A stretch of 44,941 bases of DNA from Mycobacterium sp. (GCA_025965515.1 JAOPWU010000045.1:1-44941), one strand, 5' to 3'. Positions 1 to 9,453 are shown, counted from the stretch's first letter. The notes: generated by a model from the sequence alone, not told the origin. Made by a program: numbers and translations.

Positions 1-1
1 G

Positions 2-1276
2 AGCGCCGGCGTGGCGCTCGGCGCGGCCGTCGCGCCGCCCGACCCGGTGGCGGCCCTGTCGATCGGCCGCCGCGCCGGCCTGCCGCCGCGGCTGGTCACG
101 CTGGTGGAGGGCGAGGGCCTGCTGAACGACGCCACGGCGCTGACGATCCTGCAGGTGGCCGCCGCCGCGGCCGTCGGCGGCTCGTTCTCGCTCGGCGCGG
201 CGCTGGGCCGCCTGCTGCTCGCCGCCGCCGGCGGCCTCGCGGTGGGCATGGCGGTGGCCGTCACGATCGCCCGCGTGCGGTCGGTGCTGCGAGACGTCCT
301 GGTCGAGAACGCGCTCTCCCTGGCCACACCGTTCGCCGCCTACCTGCTGGCGGACGAGCTGCACGTCTCGGGCGTGCTCGCGGTCGTGGTCACCGGGCTG
401 TGGCTCGGCTACCGGAACCCGGCCCTGCAGTCGAGCCAGTCCCGGCTGCAGACGCGGGCCGTGTGGCGGCTGGTCGAGTTCCTGCTGGAGGGGTACGTCT
501 TCCTGCTGATCGGCCAGCAGCTCCCCACGGTGGTGCGGGGCCTGCGCAGCTACCCGCCGGGCACGGTCGTCACGGCGGCGGCCGTCACCCTGGCCGTCGT
601 CCTCCTGCTGCGGCCCGCGTGGCTCCTCGCCACCGCGCACCTGCCGGACCGCCTGCACGCCCGCCTGGGCGGGGACCGGCAGCGGGGCTACCGCCCGCTG
701 TCGGGGCGGGAGGTGGTGGCGCTGAGCTGGGCCGGCACCCGCGGCGTCATCACGCTCGCCGCCATGTTCGCGCTCCCGCTCGACGTCCCGGCCCGCGACC
801 TGCTCCTCTTCTGCGCCTACCTGGTGGTGCTGGTGACGCTGGTCGGCCAGGGGTTGACGTTCGCGCCGCTGCTGCGGGCGCTGCACCTGGGCGGCACGGG
901 GGTCGGCCAGGCGCTGCTGCGCAACCAGGCCCGGACCGCCGCGGTCGAGGCCGGGCTGCAGCGCCTCGCGGCGCTGCAGCGGGCCGAGCCGGACCTCGAG
1001 GAGGTGATCACGCCGCTGCGCCGCGCCGCGGAGCTCCGGCGGCAGCGGTACTCCGACCGGGTCGCGCTGCTGAGCTCGGCCGAGGACCACGACGAGCTCC
1101 CCGTCGACGACAGCTACCGGCGCGCGGTGCGGGTCCGCCGGGAGATGATCAACGCCGAGCGTGAGGAGCTCCTGGCCTGGCGCGACGCGGGCCGGCTGCC
1201 CGACGGGGGGCTCCGCACGCTCGAGCGCGAGCTCGACCACGAGGAGAGCCTGCTTCCCGCGCCCCCGCGCGGGTAG
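2..1276 (+). CDS. CPA1-family Na+/H+ antiporter (5'-truncated by window)
   Basis: The protein is open at the left edge, so its N-terminal membrane segments lie outside the window; the first GTG (11) is internal. What remains is a polytopic membrane domain of about 300 residues followed by a soluble, charged C-terminal tail of about 120 residues. The stretch APPDPVAALSIGRRAG and the downstream LVEGEGLLNDATA match the ion-binding core of NhaP/CPA1 exchangers, in which the Asp pair takes part in Na+/H+ exchange. WAGTRGVITLAAMFALP is the conserved motif of a later helix. The family exchanges cytoplasmic Na+ (or K+) for H+ at the plasma membrane. The hydrophilic tail is Arg/Glu-rich and probably cytoplasmic. 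It ends 12 bp from the convergent surface-protein gene. The family call is firm; ion specificity is not known. Confidence 0.9.
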   Translation, partial: SAGVALGAAVAPPDPVAALSIGRRAGLPPRLVTLVEGEGLLNDATALTILQVAAAAAVGGSFSLGAALGRLLLAAAGGLAVGMAVAVTIARVRSVLRDVLVENALSLATPFAAYLLADELHVSGVLAVVVTGLWLGYRNPALQSSQSRLQTRAVWRLVEFLLEGYVFLLIGQQLPTVVRGLRSYPPGTVVTAAAVTLAVVLLLRPAWLLATAHLPDRLHARLGGDRQRGYRPLSGREVVALSWAGTRGVITLAAMFALPLDVPARDLLLFCAYLVVLVTLVGQGLTFAPLLRALHLGGTGVGQALLRNQARTAAVEAGLQRLAALQRAEPDLEEVITPLRRAAELRRQRYSDRVALLSSAEDHDELPVDDSYRRAVRVRREMINAEREELLAWRDAGRLPDGGLRTLERELDHEESLLPAPPRG

Positions 1277-1281
1277 CAGCG

Positions 1282-1298
1282 CGGTCGGTCAGCGACCG
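1282..1298. terminator. Possible bidirectional terminator hairpin
   Basis: A 6-bp inverted repeat, CGGTCG / CGACCG, with a 5-nt loop sits between the convergent antiporter and surface-protein genes and overlaps the stop codon of the latter. There is no T-tract, so this is only a weak candidate. Confidence 0.25.
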
Positions 1299-4200
1299 GC
1301 GACCGCCCGGCGCCGCCAGGCGCCGGCGCCGAGGAGCGCGACCATGCCGCCGACGAGCAGCCCCGCGGCGAGCCGCAGCAGCAGCGCCGTGTCCGAGCCG
1401 GTGTGCGGCAGCACGGCCGCGACCGCCGGCGCCGCGGCGACGTCGATGAACGCCGAGGCGGCGGCACTGGTGAGCCCTGTGGCGTCCGTGACCTGGTAGC
1501 TGAACGTGGCCCGCCCGACGTAGCCAGGGGCGGCGGTGAACGTGACCTCGCCGGTCGTGATGGACAGCGTCAGGTGGCCCTGCGCCTCCGGCGGGGAGGA
1601 GAGCAGCCGGTAGGTGAACGGCCCCCGGCCCGACGGCGTCGGCAGGGTCACCCGCACGGTGCCGCCCTGCACCACCTGGCTGGTGGCGGTCCCGGCGACG
1701 GGCGCCGGGGTGGCGACCGGGTGCACGACGAAGGTCGCCGGCGCAGCTTCGCTGGCCAGCCCGGAGCCGTCGATCACCCGGTACCGCACCACGCCCGTGC
1801 CGCTGAACTCGATGGCCGCGACGAACGTGATGCGCCCCGTCACGCCGTCGATCGTGGCGGCGCCACCGACGGACGAGCCGACGAGGGCGTACTGGAACGG
1901 CCCGGTGCCGTGCGGCGCCGGAGGCGTCCCGATCAGCGGGTCACCGGCGGTCCCCTCGCCGTGCGCGGCGCCCTCCGCGCCGGCGACGGGCAACGCCGCC
2001 GGGTGCACGCGGACGGTGACGACCGCAGCCGGGCTGGTACCGGCCGCCCCGTCCGTCACGACCAGCCGGAGGGTGGCGATGCCGCTGAAGCCGGCGGCCG
2101 GGGTGTAGCGGATGGAGCCGGTGGCCGGGGTGACGAGCGCCCCGCCGGCGCTGGGGGCGCCCGCCAGGCCGTACGTGAACGGCCCGGTGCCCCGGGTGGC
2201 CGGCAGCTCGAGCGTGACCGGCATGCCCTCGACCGTGTCCGCGGGAGCAACAGCGGTGAACGGCAGAACGGTGATGCGCACCGGCTGCGGGGCGCTGGTC
2301 GTGCCCGCGCCGTCCGTGACCGTGTACGCGGCGTCGGCCACGCCGCTCACCCCGGTCGCGGCGGCGAAGCGGACGGCGCCGGTAGCGGCATCGACGGTGA
2401 CCGTTCCGCCGGCGGGCTGGCCGCCCGCCAGCGCGTAGTGGAACGGCCCGGTCCCGGTGGCGGCGGCCGGGATCAGGGTGATCCCGGCGGCACCGTCGGC
2501 GTCCAGCGCGGTGGTGCCCGCGAGAACCGCGCCGGCGACCGGGGAGACGGTGATCGTGACCGCCGCCGGGTCACTGGCGATGCCGTCGGCCCCGGTCACC
2601 CGGTAGGCGGCCGTGACCGTGCCGCTGCGGCCGGCGGCGGGGGTGAGCGTGAGGGCGCCGGTCGTGGCGTCCTGGGCGAGCGCGCCGTTGCCGGTGGCCG
2701 GCGGGGTGCTGAGGGCGTAGCTGAACGGTCCGGTCCCGGCGGGGTCCGGCACCGGCAGGGTGACCGCGTGCCCGGCCGTCGTGCCGCCGGTGACGGGCCC
2801 GGCGACGGGCACGACCGTGATCGTCACGGTCGCCGGCGCACTGGTCAGCCCGGCCGGGTCGGTGACCGTGTACGTGGCCGTGAAGCTGCCCGAGACGTCG
2901 GTCCCCGCGGCGGCGGAGTACCCGCCGTCATCGTGCAGCGCGAGGCTTCCGGCGACCGGGGTCGTCGTGAGCGCGTAGGTCAGCGGGCCGCTCCCGGTGG
3001 GTGCCGGCAGGTAGTCCGCCGCGGTGCCGCCGGACGGGAACTGCAGGCTCGCCGGGGCGGCCGACGGGACGACCCGGAGGTCCACCGTGGCCGGGGCGCT
3101 GGTCATCCCGGCGGGGTCGGTGACCGTGTAGCGGGCGGTCAGGTGCCCGCTGAAGCCGGCGGCGGGCGTCAGCGTCACCGTGGAGCCGGCGAGCGCGGCG
3201 GTGCCGTCGGCCGGCGGCGGGGTGGCGGTGAGGGCGTAGGTGTACGGCCCGGTGCCGGTCGGCGCGGGCAGCGGGACGGCCACCCCGGCCGGGGTGGCGC
3301 TGGCGGTGGCCGTGGCCGACGCGTCCGCGGCGACCGGAGCGACGCGGGCCGTCAGGGCGACGCCCGCGCTCGCGATGCCGTGGGTGTCCGTGGCGGTGAT
3401 GGTCCCGGTGAAGACGCCGCTGGCGCCGTGCGGGTCGACCGTGACCACGCCGGTGGCCTGGGTGATCGTCGCGGTGACGCCCGCCGGCAGGCCGGCGACG
3501 GCGTAGCTGAAGGGGCCGGTGCCCAGGGGGGCGACGTCCAGCAGGACGACGGGGGCGGCGGCGGTGCCGCTGCCGGAGACCGGCGGGAGGTACGGCGCGA
3601 CCGTGGCGGTCACCGGCTGCGGCGCGCTGGTGCGGCCCCCGGCGTCCGTCGCCGTGTAGTGGAAGGTGCTGGTCCCGCTCGTGGCCTGCGCGGCGACGAA
3701 CGTCAGCGTCCCCGTGGTGGCGCCGACCGAGCCCGTGCCGCCCGCGGGCTGCGCGCCGGATACCGCATAGGTGAACGGGCCGGTGCCCGCCGGGGCGGCG
3801 GGGGTGGTCGACAGGGTGGCGGCGCCGTCGGCGTCCAGGGCGCCCGCGACGGCGACCGGCCCGGCCGCGGTCGGGGTGACCGTCACCGTCACGGCGGCGG
3901 GGTCGCTGCCGATGTGCTGCCCGTCGGTGACGGTGTAGCCGAACTGGGCCGTGCTGCTCACGCCGTCCGCCGGGGTGAACGTGACGCGCCCGGTGGTCCC
4001 GTCGATGGTGGCGGTGCCCTGCGACGGGGGCGGCGTCGAACTCAGCGCGTAACTGAAGGGACCGGTGCCGACGGGGGCGGCCGGCGCGGCCAGCGTCACC
4101 GGGGTGTGGTTGTCGGTGCCCCCGCTGACGTCGTGGGCGACGGGCCGGACGGTCACCGTGATGGGCGCCGCCGGGCTGGTCTGGCCGCTGGAGTCGGTGA

Positions 4201-5851
4201 CCGTGTACGTCGAGGACAGGACGCCGCTGGTGCCACCGGCCACGCCCTGCGAGACCACGCCCGTGAGGAGGCCGATCCGGGCGGTGCCCGAGGCGATCGC
4301 GTACGTGAACGGCGGGGTGCCGTTCGGCGTCGGGACGCTGAACGTCAGCGTCGTGTCGAGCTGGCTGGCCGAGGCCGTGGTGGCGGCGGAGGCCGCCGCC
4401 GCGGCGGGCGTGACCGTCACGGGGACGGTGACGGTGGAGGAGCTGCCGCCGTTGTTGTCGCTGGAGCTGACCGTCGCCGTGAGGGAGCCGGAGCCGGTGC
4501 TGCTGCCGGTGACCGGCACCGTCACTGCCGGCAGGACCGTGCCCGGGGCGATGGGCGTGCCGGGGAGGTACGTGCAGCTCGCGATCGTGCCGTCGGTGGT
4601 GCAGCCGCTGTAGCCGGTGCCGCTGGGGGTCCCGAGGGTGACGCCGGCGGGCGCGGTGGCGGTGACGGTGACGGGCTGACCCTCCGGGCCGGCGGAGTCG
4701 ACGACCGTCGGGGTGAAGGACAGCGTGGTGGAGGTGCCGGCGATGAGGGTTGTCGACGACCCGGGGCCGGACAGGTGGATCTCGGGCGGCAGCGGCGTGA
4801 CCGTGCTGACCTGCAGCGCGTTGATCTCGTGGATCTCCGTCGACCCGCCGGTGGACGCGGCCCAACCGAACTTGAACGTGGGCGTCGAGGCCAGCTGCGC
4901 CGGCTGCGGGACCTGGGTGACCTGGGTGCCGTTGAGGCTGACCGTGATCTTCGGGCTGGCGTTGCCCGGCGGGTCGACCACGATGTGGACCGTCTGCAGC
5001 ACGCCGGCCGCGGTCCGGCTGGTGGCGGCGGGGACATCGAAGCCGCCGCTGACGACCTGCGGGGTGCCGAGCAGGCAGTAGCCGGCGGTGCCGTTCCCGG
5101 GCCCGCGGACGCCGACGGCCTTGGCGTAGGTCGCGTTGCCGGTGGCGGGGTTCGTGATGGCGGGGCAGGACGGGTCGTTCGACTCGTAGGCGTAGTTGCC
5201 GTAGACGTCGAGGCCGACGCCGACGAGGCCGTGGGCAAGGCCCGAGACGGCGGGCGTCGTGGTGGTCGTGCCGTTGTTCGTCGAGCTCGTCGCGGCCTTG
5301 AAGTTGTAGCCAAGCGAACCGCCCGCGGGCCCGACGCTCGTCAGGTTGTAGGCGCCGTCGGTGAGGAAGAACGAGATGCCGTCCGCGGCGCCGGTCGAGG
5401 CCTGCTTGTAGTACTGGTAGCTCTGGAACGTGATGTCCAGGCCGGCCTTGGTCGGCAGGGCCTTGTTGTAGGTGACGAACCCGGCCTGGCTGGTGCCGTT
5501 GCCGGTGAGGCGCAGCGCACCCGAACCGTCCGCGTCACCGCCGGCCGGTACACCGAGCGCACCGCTGGCGCAGCCCACGACGCCGCTCTGCGTGGCGTCG
5601 GTGGACGCCGTGAGGCAGGGGGTGAACGCGGTGCCGCCCGTGACGAACTGGCTGTTGGCGGCGGTCGCGTGCGTGAAGTCCTCGGCCAGCAGCGCGGTGC
5701 CGGACGTGAGCGCGCCCGCGGACAGCACGAACGGTGTCGCACCCGCGACGAGGGCGGCCGCGACTCCCGCCACGACGGCCCGCCGGGCGAGCCTGCGGCT
5801 CTGGAGGACGGCGGCGACGCGAGCGGACAGGCGCGGGCGGCGCACCGGCAT
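1289..5851 (-). CDS. Giant LPXTG-anchored surface protein: lectin-like head plus 11 Ig-like repeats
   Basis: A secreted protein of 1520 residues. The ATG at 5851 is chosen because GGGAG lies upstream and an Arg-rich signal peptide (about residues 1-50, hydrophobic core VVAGVAAALVAG) follows directly. Residues of about 55-300 look like a bacterial L-type (legume-like) lectin domain, with aromatic and Asn/Asp-rich beta-strand motifs such as GISFFLTDG and GVGLDVYGNY. After a DUF11-like stretch come eleven tandem units of about 90 residues, each with a G(T/S/R)GPFxYAL start and an xYTVTDxxGxxSxPA end, typical of cadherin/Ig-like bacterial repeats. The C-terminus has LPHTG, a hydrophobic helix and an Arg-rich tail: a sortase signal for covalent attachment to peptidoglycan. 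The likely role is an adhesin stalk presenting a carbohydrate-binding tip; the ligand is unknown. No sortase gene is in the window. Confidence 0.88.
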   Translation of the reverse strand: MPVRRPRLSARVAAVLQSRRLARRAVVAGVAAALVAGATPFVLSAGALTSGTALLAEDFTHATAANSQFVTGGTAFTPCLTASTDATQSGVVGCASGALGVPAGGDADGSGALRLTGNGTSQAGFVTYNKALPTKAGLDITFQSYQYYKQASTGAADGISFFLTDGAYNLTSVGPAGGSLGYNFKAATSSTNNGTTTTTPAVSGLAHGLVGVGLDVYGNYAYESNDPSCPAITNPATGNATYAKAVGVRGPGNGTAGYCLLGTPQVVSGGFDVPAATSRTAAGVLQTVHIVVDPPGNASPKITVSLNGTQVTQVPQPAQLASTPTFKFGWAASTGGSTEIHEINALQVSTVTPLPPEIHLSGPGSSTTLIAGTSTTLSFTPTVVDSAGPEGQPVTVTATAPAGVTLGTPSGTGYSGCTTDGTIASCTYLPGTPIAPGTVLPAVTVPVTGSSTGSGSLTATVSSSDNNGGSSSTVTVPVTVTPAAAAASAATTASASQLDTTLTFSVPTPNGTPPFTYAIASGTARIGLLTGVVSQGVAGGTSGVLSSTYTVTDSSGQTSPAAPITVTVRPVAHDVSGGTDNHTPVTLAAPAAPVGTGPFSYALSSTPPPSQGTATIDGTTGRVTFTPADGVSSTAQFGYTVTDGQHIGSDPAAVTVTVTPTAAGPVAVAGALDADGAATLSTTPAAPAGTGPFTYAVSGAQPAGGTGSVGATTGTLTFVAAQATSGTSTFHYTATDAGGRTSAPQPVTATVAPYLPPVSGSGTAAAPVVLLDVAPLGTGPFSYAVAGLPAGVTATITQATGVVTVDPHGASGVFTGTITATDTHGIASAGVALTARVAPVAADASATATASATPAGVAVPLPAPTGTGPYTYALTATPPPADGTAALAGSTVTLTPAAGFSGHLTARYTVTDPAGMTSAPATVDLRVVPSAAPASLQFPSGGTAADYLPAPTGSGPLTYALTTTPVAGSLALHDDGGYSAAAGTDVSGSFTATYTVTDPAGLTSAPATVTITVVPVAGPVTGGTTAGHAVTLPVPDPAGTGPFSYALSTPPATGNGALAQDATTGALTLTPAAGRSGTVTAAYRVTGADGIASDPAAVTITVSPVAGAVLAGTTALDADGAAGITLIPAAATGTGPFHYALAGGQPAGGTVTVDAATGAVRFAAATGVSGVADAAYTVTDGAGTTSAPQPVRITVLPFTAVAPADTVEGMPVTLELPATRGTGPFTYGLAGAPSAGGALVTPATGSIRYTPAAGFSGIATLRLVVTDGAAGTSPAAVVTVRVHPAALPVAGAEGAAHGEGTAGDPLIGTPPAPHGTGPFQYALVGSSVGGAATIDGVTGRITFVAAIEFSGTGVVRYRVIDGSGLASEAAPATFVVHPVATPAPVAGTATSQVVQGGTVRVTLPTPSGRGPFTYRLLSSPPEAQGHLTLSITTGEVTFTAAPGYVGRATFSYQVTDATGLTSAAASAFIDVAAAPAVAAVLPHTGSDTALLLRLAAGLLVGGMVALLGAGAWRRRAVAGR
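1440..4410 (-). repeat. Eleven degenerate tandem repeats within the surface-protein gene
   Basis: About 270-bp units recur in the coding strand. The most recognisable element encodes GTGPF(S/T)YAL or a close variant, seen eleven times (variants GTPPF, GTGPY, GSGPL, GRGPF). The units are diverged at DNA level rather than identical, so this is an old array and not a recent expansion. Boundaries are approximate. Confidence 0.75.
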
Positions 5852-5949
5852 CGGGGTAACTCCCTGGGTCACTGTGGGCGTGGCCCAGCAGGAACCGGCC
5901 AACAGGATCTTGTCGGACATTTCTACGGCGGCGTGAGCCCCCAGCGGGT

Positions 5950-5970
5950 GGGTGTCCTGCCCGGACACCC
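5950..5970. promoter_or_regulatory. 8-bp perfect inverted repeat between divergent genes
   Basis: GGGTGTCC and GGACACCC form a perfect 8-bp stem around a 5-nt TGCCC loop. It lies in the 198-bp gap between the surface-protein start (5851, minus strand) and the 52-residue gene (6050, plus strand). It could be an operator or an RNA hairpin. The position is certain; the role is a guess. Confidence 0.4.
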
Positions 5971-6049
5971 CGCGGCGTGTGCCGGTCCGCCCCGGGGGCA
6001 GGTCTGTCGGGGCGGATCCACCGCACCCCACGGCAGGAGGGGAGCCACC

Positions 6050-6208
6050 ATGCCGGACGACGAGGTCGAAGCCCTGCGGGAGATCGCGCGGGAGCAGGTC
6101 GAGAAGATGCCCGCGGAGACGGCTCTCGGGAACCGCGACCCCGAGGGGGGCGGCGAGGGCACCCCGGAGGAGTACGAGCAGGAGCACAAGGGCCTGGCGG
6201 GCGGGTAG
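6050..6208 (+). CDS. Small acidic hypothetical protein (52 aa)
   Basis: The ATG at 6050 is preceded by a near-perfect ribosome-binding site (AGGAGGGG, about 7 nt upstream), the best evidence that this short frame is translated. The product is hydrophilic and acidic: an N-terminal amphipathic helix (EVEALREIAREQVEKM) and then a Gly/Glu-rich tail ending EEYEQEHKGLAGG. There are no cysteines, no membrane segment and no signal peptide. It is divergent from the surface-protein gene and about 150 bp ahead of the c-di-GMP enzyme. I do not recognise a family; similar small acidic proteins are common and uncharacterised in actinobacteria. Confidence 0.65.
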   Translation: MPDDEVEALREIAREQVEKMPAETALGNRDPEGGGEGTPEEYEQEHKGLAGG

Positions 6209-6361
6209 CCGCCTCTCTGCGGCCAGGAGGTGCTGCTCCAGGCGAGGTGCCGGTTGTGACGGAGGAACTACGGTCGGCCACCTATGATGGGGCATCAGGA
6301 GTGCCTGCCGGGCGATGCGACATCCGGCGGGTGCGTCTGCTGCACCGTCATCTGGAGGACC

Positions 6362-9300
6362 GTGATCCCGCCGCCGGAGGCCGTGGGCGACCGCCTGCAC
6401 CGCGGGTTGCCGACGGCAGTTCTGTCGCTCGACGGCGCGCTGCTGCGCGTCAGCACCGCACTGGCGGAGCTGCTGGGCCGCCCCGTCGCCGAGCTGGCCG
6501 GGCTCGCGCTTGCCGACGTCTGCCGCACGGCCGACGGCCGCGCGGTGGCCGGGGACCTGCTCGCGGCCGCCCGGGCCGGCGAGGACGGCGGCGAGGTCGC
6601 GCTCGAGGTCGTGTCCGCGGGTGAGCGGGGCCGGAGCGTCCGCGTGGCCTGGCACCTGCGCCGCACCCCGGCCGGCGCGCCGGCGGACATCACGGCGGTC
6701 TGGGCCAGTCAGCCGGGTCGCTGGGCCGCCGCGGACGGGGACACCGCGGCGTTGGTCGAGGCGAGCCTGCGCACCCGGTTCGAGCAGTCCCGCATCCCGC
6801 AGACCGCACTCGACCGGCAGGGCCGGTTCATCGCCGTCAACGACGCCTTCTGCGACCTGGTCGGCCGGCCGCGCGGCGAGCTCCTGGGCCGGCCGGTGAG
6901 CACCGTTCACCACCCCCGCGAGACCGGGGAGGCCGACCGCGTGCTCGCGCAGGTCCTCGCGGGCGAGCAGCCGTCGGCGCAGTACGAGCGCACGCTGCTG
7001 GGCGTCGGCGGCCGCCCCGTCTCGACGCTCGTGGACCTCGCCCCCGTGTCCGACGCCCAGGGCGTGGCCCGCGGCGCGGCGGGCTTCCTGCACGACCTGT
7101 CCGCCCTGCAGGACCTGGAGCGGCGGCGGCAGCAACAGGAGGACTTCTTCGTCGCGCTGAGCCAGCGGGCCAGCGACCTCGCCATCGTCGTCGACCCCGA
7201 CGCGCGCATCCTGTACGCCTCTCCCGCGGCGTCGCACGTCCTCGCCTACGAGGTCGCCGACGTCCTGGGTGCCGACTCCTGGGACTTCGTGCACCCCGAC
7301 GACGCGCCGCACGCGCGCGAGCTGTTCGAGGCCGTCGTCGCCGGGGGCGCCACCAGGACGTCGACCATCCGGGTCCGCGACGGCCACGGCGCCTTCCACG
7401 TCGTCGAGAACACCGTGACGAACCTGCTGGACACGGCGGTCGGCGGCATCGTCTGCAACCTGCGGGACGTGACGGAGCAGGTGGAGGCGGAGCAGGCGCT
7501 CCGCCGCTCCGAGGCGCAGTTCCGCGCCATCGCCGACACGGCGGCGGAGGGCATCTGGGCCGTCACCCCCGCCGGGACGACGCTCTACGCGAACGCCCGC
7601 ATGGCCGACATGTTGGGGTTCCCGCTGGAGGAGCTCTACCAGCGGACGGTGCTCTCGTTCCTCCCGGTCGACGAGTCGACGGCCATGCGGCAGCGGATCG
7701 CGCAGCGCGAGGAGCTGGGGATCCTGCGCTACGAGGTGGCCTACCCGCGCCCCGACGGACAGCTCCGGGTGCTCTCGGTGGCCTCCAGCACGCTCCACCT
7801 GGCGGACGGCGACGGCCTCTACGGCTCGCTGGCGATGGTGTCGGACGTGACCGAGGCCCGCTGCAGCCAGGAGCAGCTGCGCCACGCCGCGCTGCACGAC
7901 GCGCTGACCGGGCTCCCGAACCGGGCGCTGCTGCTCGACCGGCTGGAGCACGCGCTCTCCCGCGAGACGACCTCGACGGCCGTGCTGTTCGTCGACCTGG
8001 ACCAGTTCAAGCTCGTCAACGACTCCCGCGGCCACGGCGTCGGCGACGACCTGCTGGTGGCCGTGGCCGGTCGGCTCGTGGCGGCCGCCCGGCCCGGGGA
8101 CACCGTCGCCCGGTTCGGCGGCGACGAGTTCGTCGTCGTCTGCGAGGACACGAACGAGCACCAGGCCGAGGCCATCGCGCAGGAGCTGCTGGCCGTGCTG
8201 GTGGAGCCGGTGAACCTGGACAGCGGGACGATCCACATTCGCGCGTCGATCGGCGTCGCGATCTCCCCGCCGGAGTGCGCGAGCGACCTCCTGCGGTACG
8301 CCGACACCGCGATGTACTCCGCCAAGGCGGCGGGGCGGGGGCAGGTCCAGCTGTTCGACCGCTCGCTGGCCGACGACGTGGAGCAGCGGTACCAGCTGGC
8401 GGCCGACCTGCGCGCCGCCCTCGCGGAGGACGGACTGGCCCTGCACTACCAGCCCATCGTCGACCTGCGGACCGGCCGCACGATCGGCATGGAGGCGCTG
8501 GCGCGCTGGGACCACCCCGAACACGGCCCCATCCCCCCGGCGCGGTTCGTGGCCGTCGCCGAGCAGGCCGGGTTCGCGCCCGAGCTCGACGCCTGGGTCA
8601 TCCGCCGGGCGATGCGCGAGGCCGGCGCGCTGCGGGCAGCCGGCGCGGTGCCGCCGGACACGTACGTCTCCATCAACGTCTCGGCGCGCAACCTCGCCAG
8701 CGCCGGCCTCGACGAGCGCATCGCCGCCGTCGCCCAGGAGGCCGGGCTGCTGCCCGGCGACGTCGCCCTCGAGATCACCGAGGGCGCGATGATCGACGAC
8801 ACCGAGGCGGCGGTCGGGCTGCTGCGGCGGCTGCGCGCCCGCGGCTTCCTGGTCGCGCTGGACGACTTCGGGACCGGCTACAGCTCGCTGGCCTACCTGC
8901 GGGACATGCCGATCACCGCCCTGAAGATCGACCGCAGCTTCGTCACCGGCATCTCGGACGACCGGGACGCCCTGGCCATCGCGGCGTCGATCGCCGACCT
9001 GGCCCGGGCCATCGACGTCGGCACCGTGGCGGAGGGCGTGGAGACGCCGGAGCAGGCCGTGCTGCTGCGGCGGCTCGGCGTCCGCGCCGGGCAGGGGTGG
9101 CTGTGGAGCCGCGCGCTGCCGGCGGCCGAGATCCTGCGGTCGCGCGCGTGGCTGGAGCCGTTCCCCATCCCCGACACCGACCGCGTACGGGTCCCCGGGG
9201 GATCGCCGGCCGCGCAGACCGTCGGCCCGACGCACGGCCTCGACCGGCTGCTGGCGCTGCACCACCAGGGCGCCTCGCTCGCCACCATCGCGGCGGCGCT

Positions 9301-9415
9301 CAACCGGGACGGCTACCGCACGCCCGCGGGGCTGCGGTGGCACCGCACGTCCGTGGCCAGCGCGATCGCGGACGCGGCGTACCCGACGCTCGGGGCCGGC
9401 GCGGACCCGGCCTGA
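6362..9415 (+). CDS. PAS-GGDEF-EAL cyclic-di-GMP enzyme with C-terminal HTH-like tail
   Basis: A cytoplasmic sensor of about 1017 residues. There are four PAS-like domains (roughly residues 8-120, 133-245, 261-375, 384-500), a GGDEF domain (about 506-665; intact GGDEF near 586) and an EAL domain (about 679-935; EAL at 711, LEITEG, DDFGTGYSSL, KIDRSFV and AEGVET all present). Both catalytic sites look competent, so it may both make and degrade c-di-GMP. The last 50 residues contain IAAALNRDGYRTPAGLRWHR, resembling the helical DNA-binding part of serine recombinases, which is unusual here. GTG 6362 is preferred because GGAGG lies just upstream and PAS homology begins soon after. An in-frame ATG at 6284 would add a Cys-rich, unconvincing leader and overlaps a TATGAT that looks like a -10 box. 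No membrane segments are seen. Confidence 0.9.
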   Translation: MIPPPEAVGDRLHRGLPTAVLSLDGALLRVSTALAELLGRPVAELAGLALADVCRTADGRAVAGDLLAAARAGEDGGEVALEVVSAGERGRSVRVAWHLRRTPAGAPADITAVWASQPGRWAAADGDTAALVEASLRTRFEQSRIPQTALDRQGRFIAVNDAFCDLVGRPRGELLGRPVSTVHHPRETGEADRVLAQVLAGEQPSAQYERTLLGVGGRPVSTLVDLAPVSDAQGVARGAAGFLHDLSALQDLERRRQQQEDFFVALSQRASDLAIVVDPDARILYASPAASHVLAYEVADVLGADSWDFVHPDDAPHARELFEAVVAGGATRTSTIRVRDGHGAFHVVENTVTNLLDTAVGGIVCNLRDVTEQVEAEQALRRSEAQFRAIADTAAEGIWAVTPAGTTLYANARMADMLGFPLEELYQRTVLSFLPVDESTAMRQRIAQREELGILRYEVAYPRPDGQLRVLSVASSTLHLADGDGLYGSLAMVSDVTEARCSQEQLRHAALHDALTGLPNRALLLDRLEHALSRETTSTAVLFVDLDQFKLVNDSRGHGVGDDLLVAVAGRLVAAARPGDTVARFGGDEFVVVCEDTNEHQAEAIAQELLAVLVEPVNLDSGTIHIRASIGVAISPPECASDLLRYADTAMYSAKAAGRGQVQLFDRSLADDVEQRYQLAADLRAALAEDGLALHYQPIVDLRTGRTIGMEALARWDHPEHGPIPPARFVAVAEQAGFAPELDAWVIRRAMREAGALRAAGAVPPDTYVSINVSARNLASAGLDERIAAVAQEAGLLPGDVALEITEGAMIDDTEAAVGLLRRLRARGFLVALDDFGTGYSSLAYLRDMPITALKIDRSFVTGISDDRDALAIAASIADLARAIDVGTVAEGVETPEQAVLLRRLGVRAGQGWLWSRALPAAEILRSRAWLEPFPIPDTDRVRVPGGSPAAQTVGPTHGLDRLLALHHQGASLATIAAALNRDGYRTPAGLRWHRTSVASAIADAAYPTLGAGADPA

Positions 9416-9453
9416 TCCGCCCGGCCGGGTGATCGCCTTTCCGGGTGCGGCGC

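Noticed and set aside
1440-4410. CRISPR-like or satellite repeat array.
   Set aside because: The periodicity is protein-domain repetition inside one coding frame; units are about 270 bp and diverged, with no spacers.
5852-5948. Possible c-di-GMP or c-di-AMP riboswitch before the adhesin gene, prompted by the c-di-GMP neighbours.
   Set aside because: The conserved loop sequences of GEMM-I/II and ydaO aptamers are not found; only a GGGAGTTACCCC-like end is vaguely similar.
1403-6049. A long plus-strand frame opposite the surface-protein gene.
   Set aside because: Arg/Gly-rich shadow of the repeats with no recognisable motif; only its last 52 codons (from 6050), with a real ribosome-binding site, are kept as a gene.
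6254-6288. Housekeeping promoter TTGTGA...TATGAT ahead of the c-di-GMP enzyme.
   Set aside because: Spacing is 23 bp, too long. The TATGAT may still be a -10 box, but no proper -35 is seen.
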